Source: Chryseobacterium sp. ISL-6
Lineage (GTDB): Bacteria; Bacteroidota; Bacteroidia; Flavobacteriales; Weeksellaceae
Direction of reading: 5' to 3'
DNA: 64,000 nt
Assembly: GCF_018613715.1 (NCBI RefSeq)
Contig: NZ_JAGGPT010000006.1
Coordinates: forward strand, 310,001 to 374,000
Below are positions 42,267-50,156 of this stretch, one piece after another (positions within the stretch are counted from its first letter, which is position 1; every line of letters starts with the position of its first letter). The position numbers and the translations under genes were made by a program. The notes under the pieces were generated by a model. The model searched no databases. It was not told the origin of the DNA and worked only from the letters and a program-made list of their open reading frames with translations.

Positions 42267-42755
42267 ATGAAGAATTCAATAAGTATTTTATTTCTGTTCT
42301 TATGTTTTACCATTTCAAAGGCGCAGCAAATTAATGTTTCCTCTATAAAATATGAAGAGCTGGAAAAGCGTATTCAGCAGGAGAAAGATAAATTGCTTGT
42401 TGTCAATTTTTGGTCAACAACCTGTGCCCCTTGCATAAAGGAACTTCCTTATTTCATGGAGGTAAACAATAAGCATAAAGATAATCCAAAATTTAAAATG
42501 ATCTTGGTTTCTTTGGATAGGGCGGTAGATAAAGAAAAGGTGATTAAATTTATAAAAAATAAAAACCTAACAACGGAAGTCATTTTGTTGGATGATATCA
42601 AAAGGATGAATACATGGATACCAAGGTTTGAAAAAGATTGGGATGGTAATATTCCGGTCACTTTATTTTATAAAAACGGCGAGAAAATATTTTTCAATGA
42701 CGGCGAAATGAGTAAAGATGAGTTGGAGAATACGATTAACAAAAATTTACTTTAA
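42267..42755 (+). CDS. TlpA-like secreted thioredoxin-fold protein, 162 aa
   Basis: A periplasmic thiol:disulfide protein. Signal peptide 1-20 (TISKAQ). The redox motif CAPC is at residues 53-56 in WSTTCAPCIKELPYF, the TlpA/ResA-type site. Middle LVSLDRA and end NIPVTLFYKNGEKIFFNDGEM with cis-Pro (IP) complete the thioredoxin fold. The ATG at 42267 gives MKNSISILF; TTG 42261 is also in frame but less likely. It is divergent from the peptide B gene 150 bases away and is followed by a second redoxin-like gene after 10 bases. Reductant or oxidant function cannot be told from the sequence. Confidence 0.88.
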   Translation: MKNSISILFLFLCFTISKAQQINVSSIKYEELEKRIQQEKDKLLVVNFWSTTCAPCIKELPYFMEVNNKHKDNPKFKMILVSLDRAVDKEKVIKFIKNKNLTTEVILLDDIKRMNTWIPRFEKDWDGNIPVTLFYKNGEKIFFNDGEMSKDELENTINKNLL

Positions 42756-42765
42756 ACAAAATACT

Positions 42766-43425
42766 ATGAAAAATTTAAAGATTATCATACTAACTTTCAT
42801 TATTGGTTTTGGAATGTTGAGTTTTACAACAAGAGATAACGATAAAAAAGGAACAGAGAAACATCCTATTTCTCTATCTAATAAAGGATATGAGGTGGGT
42901 GATGAGGCAACAGATTTTAAATTAAAAAACATTGATGGGAAAATGGTTTCCCTAAGTGACTATAAGAACGCAAAAGGCTTTATTGTCATTTTTACTTGTA
43001 ATCATTGTCCTTATGCTAAAAAATATGAAGACCGGATTATAGAACTCGACAAAAAATATAAAGATCAGGGCTATCCTGTGATTGCTATTAACCCAAATGA
43101 TCCGAACGTTCAACCTGAAGATGGATACAAGCAAATGATTGAAAGAGCTAAGCAAAAAGGATTTACTTTTCCCTATTTGGTAGATGAGGGACAGAAAATT
43201 TATCCTCAGTATGGAGCCACTAAAACACCGCATGTGTTTATTCTGCAAAAGAATAATGGTAAAAATATTGTCAAATATATCGGAGCTATAGATAATAATT
43301 ATGACAACCCGAATGACGTTTCAGAATATTACGCTCAGGATGCGGTAAATTCTTTGATAAAAGGAGAGCCTATAAAAATGACAAAAACTGTAGCTATAGG
43401 ATGCACAGTGAAAGTAAAGAAATAA
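42766..43425 (+). CDS. AhpC/TSA-like thioredoxin-fold protein with signal anchor, 219 aa
   Basis: An exported redoxin-type protein. The ATG at 42766 gives MKNLKIIILTFIIGFGMLSFTTRD, an uncleaved anchor or signal peptide. The thioredoxin fold of AhpC/TSA type holds the CNHC motif at residues 78-81 (IFTCNHCPYAKKYEDRI), and the sequence DGKMVSLSDYKNAKGFIVIF precedes it. GATKTPHVFILQ contains the cis-Pro. A further cysteine lies near the end in IGCTVKVKK. Proteins of this type (CxxC peroxiredoxin-like) occur in many Bacteroidota; redox partner unknown. It follows the TlpA-like gene after 10 bases, so both form one operon, ending at the palindrome at 43447. Confidence 0.85.
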   Translation: MKNLKIIILTFIIGFGMLSFTTRDNDKKGTEKHPISLSNKGYEVGDEATDFKLKNIDGKMVSLSDYKNAKGFIVIFTCNHCPYAKKYEDRIIELDKKYKDQGYPVIAINPNDPNVQPEDGYKQMIERAKQKGFTFPYLVDEGQKIYPQYGATKTPHVFILQKNNGKNIVKYIGAIDNNYDNPNDVSEYYAQDAVNSLIKGEPIKMTKTVAIGCTVKVKK

Positions 43426-43446
43426 TCATCGATTATATACGTTTAC

Positions 43447-43476
43447 TTACAAAGCGGGCTTTAGCCCGCTTTGTAA
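43447..43476. terminator. GC-rich palindrome, likely terminator
   Basis: TTACAAAGCGGGCT and AGCCCGCTTTGTAA are exact reverse complements around TT. The stem is unusually GC-rich; the U-run after it is weak. A related core occurs at 55771. Confidence 0.7.
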
Positions 43477-43511
43477 TATTGATTATACCATATTAAAATA
43501 TAAAGATTATA

Positions 43512-43910
43512 ATGAAGATAAAATTTAATCTGAAATATCTCTTTCTAACAATTCTGTTGTTTCTGACAGAAGTTTTAATTGCGACCGTATTAAAAGATAT
43601 TTTCTTTATAAGAGCTTATTTGGGGGATGTTATTGTCGTGATTCTTCTGTATACTTTTATCAAAACTTTCACTATAATTGATGATCAAAAACTTATTGTA
43701 GGGATTTTTATCTTTTCTTGTGTTATAGAACTAGCTCAATATTTCAATATTGCAGAAAAAATAGGCTTCCGAAAAGGAAGCCTTATGTATATTGTCATTG
43801 GAAATTCATTTTCCTGGATTGATATTGCATGTTATGCAGTCGGATGTTTAATTCTTTATATCATTGTAAAACATAAAAATTATAAACGGCTACTGACTAC
43901 TCAAGGCTAA
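43512..43910 (+). CDS. DUF2809 family membrane protein, 132 aa
   Basis: A four-helix inner-membrane protein with segments at about 7-28, 32-52, 58-80 and 99-122. It has the DUF2809 features: RAYLGDVIVVILLYTFIKTF in the second helix, then FIFSCVIELAQYFNIAEK, and SFSWIDIACYAVGCLIL at the end. Similar short proteins occur next to various envelope genes; function unknown. It overlaps the 3' end of the convergent TonB-C gene by 14 bases. Confidence 0.85.
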   Translation: MKIKFNLKYLFLTILLFLTEVLIATVLKDIFFIRAYLGDVIVVILLYTFIKTFTIIDDQKLIVGIFIFSCVIELAQYFNIAEKIGFRKGSLMYIVIGNSFSWIDIACYAVGCLILYIIVKHKNYKRLLTTQG

Positions 43911-44316
43911 ATATAAGGGGCTGCCTCATTTTCATTCTCGTCTTGATCCCATTGTTTACCCCAGGAATCCATTTTGTATTAACACTATTGAGGGATTTTA
44001 AGAACTCTCTTTTAATAATGTCATTTTCATAGGATTCTATTTTTATATCGGTCATACTGCCATCTGTTTCTATGACGAATGAAGCCACAGCTCTTGCTTT
44101 AGTAATGTTAAGACTTGATAGCAGTGAAGTACGAAAAGTGCTTAAAATTTCCTTCACAAATGCCTGATGGCCACCTGGAAAGTCAGGGCTCTTATCAGTT
44201 GCAGACCCAGCAGGTGAAACGGATTTTGTTATGTTGTTATTGGAAATAGAATCTTTTTGTGCAGAAATGAAAACAACGCAGAAAGCGAGTATAATAAAGG
44301 TTAGGTACTTTTTCAT
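43897..44316 (-). CDS. secreted TonB C-terminal domain-like protein, 139 aa
   Basis: Start ATG at 44316 gives MKKYLTFIILAFCVVFISAQ, a signal peptide cleaved after SAQ (residue 20), then a mature domain resembling the C-terminal part of TonB: FPGGHQAFVKEILSTFRTSLLSS, VASFVIETDGSMTDIKIES and EFLKSLNSVNTKWIPGVNNGIKTRMKMRQPLIFSL. There is no N-terminal membrane anchor or Pro-rich spacer, so it is a stand-alone TonB-C-type domain, common in Flavobacteriia, with unknown role. It starts one base after the YARHG lipoprotein stop. The neighbouring pseudogene at 45889 is another remnant of this domain family. Confidence 0.78.
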   Translation of the reverse strand: MKKYLTFIILAFCVVFISAQKDSISNNNITKSVSPAGSATDKSPDFPGGHQAFVKEILSTFRTSLLSSLNITKARAVASFVIETDGSMTDIKIESYENDIIKREFLKSLNSVNTKWIPGVNNGIKTRMKMRQPLIFSLE

Positions 44317-44317
44317 A

Positions 44318-45238
44318 TTACCTTCCAAAACTGTCATATTTGTCTTCAGCATATTTGATAAAACGATTCAATAATGCAACGTTTTCTTTTTCCATTGGTG
44401 AAAGATCATTGTCTACATTGCCAGATACAGGAATATACCAGTCCGTATGTTCAAAAAAGTTTCTGTATGTTTCTTTTTTAAAAGAATATCCATGTCTTGC
44501 AAAAACTGAATTCTTAATGATTTCCATATCCAGCTTTCTTAAGTTTTTAATGTCTTTTTCAGTTAGTTTTTGCTTAGATGCATTAATTTTAAAGATAGCT
44601 TCCGTAGCCACTCTGTTTTTTGAGGTGGTATAGCTTTCTGTTTTTCCTGTTTCTTCATCCTTATATTTTTCGACAAAACTTTTGGGATTAGTCCAGTCTA
44701 CAAGATCAGAATCTTCATCCAACATGAAATTTGGGTTATATACAAAATCCTTTTTTGCTAATCTCAATGTTTTAGAAGATGCTTTTACAGCGGTTTTATT
44801 AAAGGCTGTCCATTTTCCAGATAGAGAGTCATTATTTAATTTTACCTCAAATCTTCCATCAGTTTTATCACTTCCAGGTTCGTCTAAAACAAAAGATTTT
44901 GTAGCTTCATTAAAAATACCTCTGAACGGACGTTGGTTACCATTTACAATACTTTGTCCATACACACTGTCTTTTGTTATTTTATTTATTTTTAAGGAAA
45001 TTCTTTTTAAGATACTTCCATCATATTCTGAACCATCACTCTCATCCAGCATTTTTTCCATTCCGGCAAAATCACCAGTATAAATTCCGTAATATTCTTT
45101 ATGAATTTCAGGAATGATTACAGAGTCTTTTTTTGCGGTGAGAGAATCTGAAGAAGAGCTGGTGTTTTTCGCATCCTTTTTACAGCTTAGTAAAGAGACT
45201 GTCAGTAAAGGGATCAAAGCATAATTTAAAATTTTCAT
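44318..45238 (-). CDS. YARHG-domain lipoprotein, 306 aa
   Basis: Lipoprotein signal LLTVSLLSC puts the lipid cysteine at residue 19. A large beta-rich central domain (HKEYYGIYTGDFAGMEKMLDESDG to SGKWTAFNKT) follows. The C-terminal domain has the YARHG motif NSVFARHGYSFKKETYRNFF-HTDWYIPVSGNVDN, a fold found in extracellular or peptidoglycan-linked proteins of many phyla. Probably faces the periplasm or outer surface. It overlaps the DUF2306 gene by four bases upstream and is followed after one base by the TonB-C-like gene: a compact three-gene operon. Confidence 0.88.
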   Translation of the reverse strand: MKILNYALIPLLTVSLLSCKKDAKNTSSSSDSLTAKKDSVIIPEIHKEYYGIYTGDFAGMEKMLDESDGSEYDGSILKRISLKINKITKDSVYGQSIVNGNQRPFRGIFNEATKSFVLDEPGSDKTDGRFEVKLNNDSLSGKWTAFNKTAVKASSKTLRLAKKDFVYNPNFMLDEDSDLVDWTNPKSFVEKYKDEETGKTESYTTSKNRVATEAIFKINASKQKLTEKDIKNLRKLDMEIIKNSVFARHGYSFKKETYRNFFEHTDWYIPVSGNVDNDLSPMEKENVALLNRFIKYAEDKYDSFGR

Positions 45239-45873
45239 AGTATTTTTTTTGTGATTAAGAATTCAATTAATAAGATATTGGGAATCCAACCCAACCATGC
45301 AATAATTTGATAAACATCCATCGGATTGGGGTGAAATAAATATACAATAATAACTTTCCACATTCGTAAAGTTATAGCAGATAATGTTAACGCAAAACTT
45401 CGCCACATCCATTGTTTATGAAGAGTGAATTTTTTCTGTTTTGCAAATTGATAAGCTTTGAAAGTAGTAAACCACCATAAGCTACCAAGTATGATGAAAG
45501 AAATTTTAGATGGAAAACCCCCATTGGCGAATGTCGCCATATAAATTCCGGCAGGAGCAGAGAAGATTAACAGAAGTAAAATATACACTTTGCCAGCATT
45601 TCTATGGAAGTTTTTTAAACCGAAATCCCTTCTGAGAAGAGCTAAAAAGCCAGATAGTAATACAAAGATACTGGTGTAAACATGGGTGTAAAAAAATGGA
45701 AGATATTCAGGTCTGTGCTCTACTTCTGTTTGTTTGATCATTAAAAAACTCACATCTGCTTTTATAGGAATATATTCCAATGTAATTTGTAACATAAGCC
45801 AAAAGAAATATCCGAACCCTAGAATTAAAAGGATTTTTAAAACGGGAAGATATTTTTTCTTGACTAAAAGCAT
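45235..45873 (-). CDS. DUF2306 membrane protein, 212 aa
   Basis: A multi-pass membrane protein with helices near 12-31, 66-84, 96-114, 126-143, 160-175 and 192-208. The DUF2306 motifs are present: FFYTHVYTSIFVLLSGFLAL, then FHRNAGKVYILLLLIFSAPAGIYMA and KKFTLHKQWMWRSFALTLSAITLRMW, whose His residues may bind heme or metal as in other families of this fold (this is known only as a general feature). It lies at the head of the three-gene operon with the YARHG lipoprotein (four-base overlap). Function unknown. Confidence 0.85.
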   Translation of the reverse strand: MLLVKKKYLPVLKILLILGFGYFFWLMLQITLEYIPIKADVSFLMIKQTEVEHRPEYLPFFYTHVYTSIFVLLSGFLALLRRDFGLKNFHRNAGKVYILLLLIFSAPAGIYMATFANGGFPSKISFIILGSLWWFTTFKAYQFAKQKKFTLHKQWMWRSFALTLSAITLRMWKVIIVYLFHPNPMDVYQIIAWLGWIPNILLIEFLITKKIL

Positions 45874-45888
45874 TTTAAGAATTTATTA

Positions 45889-46044
45889 TTATTCAAATTG
45901 CATTGTGATAGGTAATTTAAATCTATATTTTACAGGTTTGCCGTTGAGTTCAGCCGGGTTTCATTTAGTTTTTGCCATTGCTTTTATGACACGTTCCACT
46001 TCTTTATTCATTGACTTGTTATTGCCCAAAGCTATTTTTTTCAT
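45889..46044 (-). pseudogene. truncated TonB C-terminal domain pseudogene
   Basis: From the ATG at 46044 the frame reads MKKIALGNNKSMNKEVERVI-KAMAKTK, then an in-frame TGA, then NPAELNGKPVKYRFKLPITMQFE and TAA. This is the usual end of a Bacteroidota TonB C-terminal domain, in which the TGA replaces the tryptophan codon TGG of a KW-type position. The 5' part of the parental gene is absent because the next upstream gene begins only 12 bases away. It is therefore both truncated and stopped, with the rest of the frame undamaged, so loss seems recent. Confidence 0.8.
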
Positions 46045-46056
46045 TATATACTTTAT

Positions 46057-47259
46057 TTATTTTATATTCAAATCCTGTGCGATAAGCCAAGCCTCACTCC
46101 AACAAGCCTGAAAATTGAAACCACCTGTTACCGCATCAATATTTAAAACTTCACCCGCAATATAAAAATTGGGGATGATTTTTGAAGACATATTTTTAAA
46201 ATTAATCTCTTTTAAATCTACACCTCCTGCGGTTACAAATTCATCTTTAAAGGTTGATTTTCCAGTTACCTGCAATTTCTTTTTGCAAAGATTTTCTAAA
46301 ATAATCAGCATTTCCTTTCCCGAAATATTAGCAACCTGTTTGTTGAGGTCAACTTTGGAAACTTCCAGAACTTTCTGCCAGAATCTATTCGTAATATCAA
46401 AGATCTTGGATTGACCAATTGTTTTTTTAGGATTACTTTGTCTGAAGTTTTGAAATAATGCTTCAGCTTCATCCATTGTTTTTGAAATAAAGTTGGCTTC
46501 AATTTCAAAATTATATTTAACCAAAGCTAAATCTATAGCTTCCCAAGCAGAAATTTTCAGAATTGCGGGACCCGAAAGGCCCCAATGTGTGATCAATAAT
46601 GGGCCGCTTTCTTCCGTTTTCAATTTTGGAATAGAAATTTCTGCATTTTCAAAGCTTGTTCCTGCGAGATCTTTTAGTAAATCATTCTTAATATTGAATG
46701 TAAAAAGCGAAGGAACAAGACTGATGATTTTATGTCCTAAATTCTCAATAATTTTCAATGACTTTGGAGAACTTCCGGTGGTATAAATAATATAATCTGC
46801 TTCAAAGTCTTCCGAATTGGTTTTAACAATATATTTTTCTTCTTCCTTTAGAATTTCCTTTACAACGCATTTTGTTTTTACCTCAATGTTCTTTTTTTGA
46901 ATTTCATTAAGGAAGGTGTTAATAATCGTTTGTGAAGAATTACTCTCTGGAAAGATCCTGTTGTCATTTTCTATTTTCAACGAAATATTTCGTTGATCGA
47001 ACCATTCCATTGTGTCGCCCGGTTGAAATTTGGTAAAAACGCTTAGAAGTTCTTTATTTCCACGAGGGTAGAACTGAACCAGTTCTCTTGGATCAAAACA
47101 GGCATGACTTACATTACAACGACCTCCTCCGGATATTTTTACTTTCTGAAGGACATCTGAATTCTGTTCAAGAATAATAACTTTATATTTTGTTTCGTCG
47201 AGGTTTGATGCACAAAAAAAGCCTGCTGCACCACCACCAATAATGATAATTTTTTTCAT
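46057..47259 (-). CDS. HI0933/YhiN-family FAD-dependent oxidoreductase, 400 aa
   Basis: A flavoprotein of the BaiN/HI0933 group (aminoacetone oxidase family), whose substrate is not settled. The N-terminal GGGAAGFFCAS is the FAD Rossmann motif; GGRCNVSHACFDPRELVQFYPRGNKELLSVFTKF is the family hallmark. Later QTIINTFLNEI, LITHWGLSGPAIL and the C-terminal FYIAGEVLNIDAVTGGFNFQACWSEA complete it. Full length. The start ATG at 47259 gives MKKIIIIGGG. The gene is monocistronic and divergent from the thioesterase gene. Confidence 0.93.
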   Translation of the reverse strand: MKKIIIIGGGAAGFFCASNLDETKYKVIILEQNSDVLQKVKISGGGRCNVSHACFDPRELVQFYPRGNKELLSVFTKFQPGDTMEWFDQRNISLKIENDNRIFPESNSSQTIINTFLNEIQKKNIEVKTKCVVKEILKEEEKYIVKTNSEDFEADYIIYTTGSSPKSLKIIENLGHKIISLVPSLFTFNIKNDLLKDLAGTSFENAEISIPKLKTEESGPLLITHWGLSGPAILKISAWEAIDLALVKYNFEIEANFISKTMDEAEALFQNFRQSNPKKTIGQSKIFDITNRFWQKVLEVSKVDLNKQVANISGKEMLIILENLCKKKLQVTGKSTFKDEFVTAGGVDLKEINFKNMSSKIIPNFYIAGEVLNIDAVTGGFNFQACWSEAWLIAQDLNIK

Positions 47260-47372
47260 GTATATGTAATCCTATGCTGAAGATTATTTTTCCAAAAGTA
47301 CAATTTTTATAAACCATCTTATTTGAGTATTTTTGATGATTATAATTTTATCATTCTAAATACGATTTTCAA

Positions 47373-47867
47373 ATGACATTCTACCATACCTTCGAAGTGC
47401 GTTGGAGCGATCTTGATGCCAACAAACATTTAGCAAATTCATCTTATGTGCAGTATTGTGCACAAACCCGAATGGCTTTTATGACAAAAGAAAAAATGGG
47501 AGTTACCCAATTAAGCAGATGGGGAATCGGACCTGTTATGCTGCATGAAAGATATTCTTTCTTTAAAGAGATCTATGCCGATCAGACCGTAATTGTAAGT
47601 TTGGAAATAGATGGGTGCTCAGAAGATTCTTCTATCTACCGTTTTCTTCATAAATTCTACACGCCGGATGGGGTGCATTGTGCAACATCGGAGGCTACAG
47701 GAGTATGGATTGATATGATGTTAAGAAAAATGACCACGCCGCCGGATGACATTGTAGAAGCAATGAATAAATACAAAACTGCCGATACGCAAATTTTAAC
47801 AAGAGAGGATTTTAAGAAATTCCCTTTTCATGCGGAAAATATTGACCCAACAGAGTTTAACAAATAA
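47373..47867 (+). CDS. acyl-CoA thioesterase of the hotdog (4HBT) fold, 164 aa
   Basis: A hotdog-fold thioesterase similar to 4-hydroxybenzoyl-CoA or YbgC-type enzymes. The active-site strand is EVRWSDLDANKHLANSSYVQYCAQTRMAFM, in which Asp (SDLD) and the Asn-His pair define the family. Later KIYADQTVIVSLEIDGC and TGVWIDMMLRKMTTPPDDIVEAM are usual. The substrate acyl group is unknown. It is 82 bases before thiL, with which it may share a transcript. A TATTTTTG -7-like box lies about 38 bases before the ATG. Confidence 0.9.
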   Translation: MTFYHTFEVRWSDLDANKHLANSSYVQYCAQTRMAFMTKEKMGVTQLSRWGIGPVMLHERYSFFKEIYADQTVIVSLEIDGCSEDSSIYRFLHKFYTPDGVHCATSEATGVWIDMMLRKMTTPPDDIVEAMNKYKTADTQILTREDFKKFPFHAENIDPTEFNK

Positions 47868-47948
47868 AAGATAATTTGTAAATGATAATAGGTAGAATAG
47901 TATCGAACATCATTTATCAATTATCCGTCATCACTTATAAATAAAGAT

Positions 47949-49013
47949 ATGTTTGAAGATAAATCTCAGGAACTGACACCGATCTCTAAATTAGGAGAAT
48001 TTGGACTGATTAAACACCTTACGGAACATTTTCCTCTGTCCAATGAATCTTCGGAGCTTGGAGTAGGGGATGATGCAGCAGTTATTAATCCGGGTAACAA
48101 AAAAGTAGTACTTACTACAGATGTTTTAGCTGAGGGAGTTCACTTTAATTTGGGATATGTTCCATTAAAACATTTGGGATATAAGGCAGTTGTTGTTAAT
48201 CTTAGTGATATTGCTGCGATGAACGCTACACCAACTCAAATATTAGTTTCCCTGGCAGTTTCAAACCGTTTTCCGGTTGAAGCTCTGGAAGAACTTTACT
48301 CCGGAATCCAAGCAGCTTGCTCACGTTATAAAGTGGATTTAATAGGTGGAGATACCACAAGCTCAAATGCAGGATTAGTAATGAGCATTACAGCTGTTGG
48401 AATAGAAGATGAAGAAAACCTGATAAAAAGAAGTACAGCAAAAGCAAATGATCTACTTGTTGTAAGTGGAGATTTAGGAGGCGCTTATATGGGGCTTCAA
48501 ATTTTGGAAAGAGAGCATGCTGTTTTCTTAGCAGATCCAAATATGCAACCTGAAATGGAAGGCTTTGACTACATTTTAGAAAGACAATTAAAGCCAGAAG
48601 CAAGAACAGATGTAAAATCGATCTTGAAAGAACTGGATATCAAACCTACTTCTATGATCGATATATCTGATGGATTGGCTTCTGAAATTTTGCACCTTTC
48701 TGATCAGTCGAAGGTTGGATTCAGATTATACGAAGAGAAGATTCCTATGGATAGCCTCACAATTTCTACAGCAGATGAAATGAATTTAAATCCTGTAATG
48801 ACGGCATTAAGTGGTGGTGAAGATTATGAATTGCTGTTCACAATTTCACCTAATGATTTTGATAAAATTAAAAACCATCCCGACTTTACCATTATAGGGC
48901 ATGCTGTAGAAAAAGAAGAAGGGAACTTTATGGTAGCAAGAGGATCAAATCAGTTAGTTTCTCTGACAGCACAGGGGTGGGATGCTTTTTTAGGCAACCA
49001 GCAAGAAGAATAG
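47949..49013 (+). CDS. thiL: thiamine-monophosphate kinase, 354 aa
   Basis: Final step of thiamine diphosphate synthesis: phosphorylates thiamine monophosphate with ATP. The PurM/ThiL fold is shown by ELGVGDDAAVI, VLAEGVHFNLGY, GYKAVVVNLSDIAAMNA, LIGGDTTSSNAGLVMSITAVG, and SMIDISDGLASEILHLSD. The C-terminal SGGEDYELLFT completes the set. Normal length. No TPP riboswitch is visible in the 81 bases upstream. No other thi gene is in the window. A terminator lies just downstream. Confidence 0.96.
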   Translation: MFEDKSQELTPISKLGEFGLIKHLTEHFPLSNESSELGVGDDAAVINPGNKKVVLTTDVLAEGVHFNLGYVPLKHLGYKAVVVNLSDIAAMNATPTQILVSLAVSNRFPVEALEELYSGIQAACSRYKVDLIGGDTTSSNAGLVMSITAVGIEDEENLIKRSTAKANDLLVVSGDLGGAYMGLQILEREHAVFLADPNMQPEMEGFDYILERQLKPEARTDVKSILKELDIKPTSMIDISDGLASEILHLSDQSKVGFRLYEEKIPMDSLTISTADEMNLNPVMTALSGGEDYELLFTISPNDFDKIKNHPDFTIIGHAVEKEEGNFMVARGSNQLVSLTAQGWDAFLGNQQEE

Positions 49014-49038
49014 ATTAGATTTAATTTTTAAATATTGT

Positions 49039-49068
49039 AAAAGCCACTGCAACCTTGCGGTGGTTTTT
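49039..49068 (+). terminator. terminator of thiL
   Basis: AAAAGCCACTGCAA and TTGCGGTGGTTTTT pair (one G-U) around a two-base CC loop and are followed by TTG/TTT. Confidence 0.85.
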
Positions 49069-49076
49069 TGTTCACT

Positions 49077-49110
49077 GTCATTGCGAGGAGCAAAACGACG
49101 AAGCAATCTC
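49077..49110. repeat. dispersed CATTGCGAGGAGC-type repeat element
   Basis: TCATTGCGAGGAGCAAAACG followed by ACGAAGCAATCTC is an imperfect inverted repeat (ATTGC near one end, GCAAT near the other). Elements starting TCATTGCGAGGAG are a well-known dispersed intergenic repeat in many bacteria, including Chryseobacterium-type genomes, from memory. Only one copy is in this window. The rest of the 49111-49245 gap shows no gene. Confidence 0.6.
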
Positions 49111-49245
49111 TTTAGTATAAATCGAAAGGAAAGGAAAATCTTACTCATCACACATTTATTTCAACTCATCCTAAGATATAAGCACTTAATCAAGTAATTT
49201 TTGCCCAGGGCAACGAAAGGGCTCTCTTTGTGAAAATTTTAAATT

Positions 49246-50154
49246 ATGAAGAAAGGTCTTTTGACGGTCTTTTATGGTCTTGCTCACCTGAGTTGTTGGG
49301 TTAATGCTCAGTCTGGAATTTCCGGAGAAGTAAAAACGGAATATATTCCACACTCCAGCTATATCCGTCCGGAGGATAGCGTGAAAACAAATTCTAAAAG
49401 TGATTTTAAGAGAATGGATGTAAGTTTCAATATTCCATTATCTATGAAGAAAACAGATGATGGAAAAGTGAAAGCCTGGTCATTATTGGTGAATGGATCC
49501 TATGCTAAGATGTCCCACAAGAACTACGAAAGTAGTTTGTTTCCGGATCAGATGCTGAATGCACAAATTGGATTACAGCATTTGAGACCATTAGGAGGGA
49601 AATGGAGCATGATGATTACTGCTTCGGCAGGAGTTTATACCGATCTGGAAAATGTAAATTTTGATGATGTATTGGGTCAGGGAGGAATATTATTTATAAA
49701 GAACTTTAGTCCAAATCTAGCTCTCGGTGCAGGACCGGTATTAACTACTGCGTTCGGAGTACCTATGATTATGCCGTGGATTTATTTCGATTGGAAGACA
49801 GGAAGTAAAATCAAGTTTAAGATTAACTTCCCGGAAGGTTTGGAAGCGGGTTATCAGTTCACAGATAAATTTGCTTTAAAAGGGGTGGTAGAAATGAATG
49901 GGATGACCGTAGAAAGAAATAAAGGCGGAAAATCTACTTTATTGGGATATCAGCAGATAACCGCAGGTTTAAGACCTGAGTTACAGATCAGCAAAAACTT
50001 AAGCTTACGGCTTACCGGAGGAACAGCATTATTAAGAAGTTTCAACGAAAACGATCGTAAGATAAAAAGTATATTTAAAACTAAAAAGATGGAAGATCCG
50101 CGTTTCGCCAGTACCTTTTATATGGCATTTTCGTTACGCTGGAATCTGCCATAA
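49246..50154 (+). CDS. DUF6268-type outer-membrane beta-barrel protein, 302 aa
   Basis: Signal peptide ends at VNAQ (residue 22). The mature part matches the DUF6268 pattern: a polar start (GISGEVKTEYIPHSSYIRPED), then about a dozen amphipathic strands with Gly and aromatics (WSLLVNGSYAKMSHKNYESSL, MMITASAGVYTDLENV, ALGAGPVLTTAFGVP) and a last strand FASTFYMAFSLRWNLP. Likely an outer-membrane barrel; ligand unknown. It is convergent with the LytTR gene, whose stop is two bases away. Confidence 0.85.
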   Translation: MKKGLLTVFYGLAHLSCWVNAQSGISGEVKTEYIPHSSYIRPEDSVKTNSKSDFKRMDVSFNIPLSMKKTDDGKVKAWSLLVNGSYAKMSHKNYESSLFPDQMLNAQIGLQHLRPLGGKWSMMITASAGVYTDLENVNFDDVLGQGGILFIKNFSPNLALGAGPVLTTAFGVPMIMPWIYFDWKTGSKIKFKINFPEGLEAGYQFTDKFALKGVVEMNGMTVERNKGGKSTLLGYQQITAGLRPELQISKNLSLRLTGGTALLRSFNENDRKIKSIFKTKKMEDPRFASTFYMAFSLRWNLP

Positions 50155-50156
50155 TT

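Noticed and set aside
47868..47948. TPP riboswitch upstream of thiL
   Set aside because: The 81-base gap lacks the conserved CUGAGA and the second-stem ACCUGA elements.
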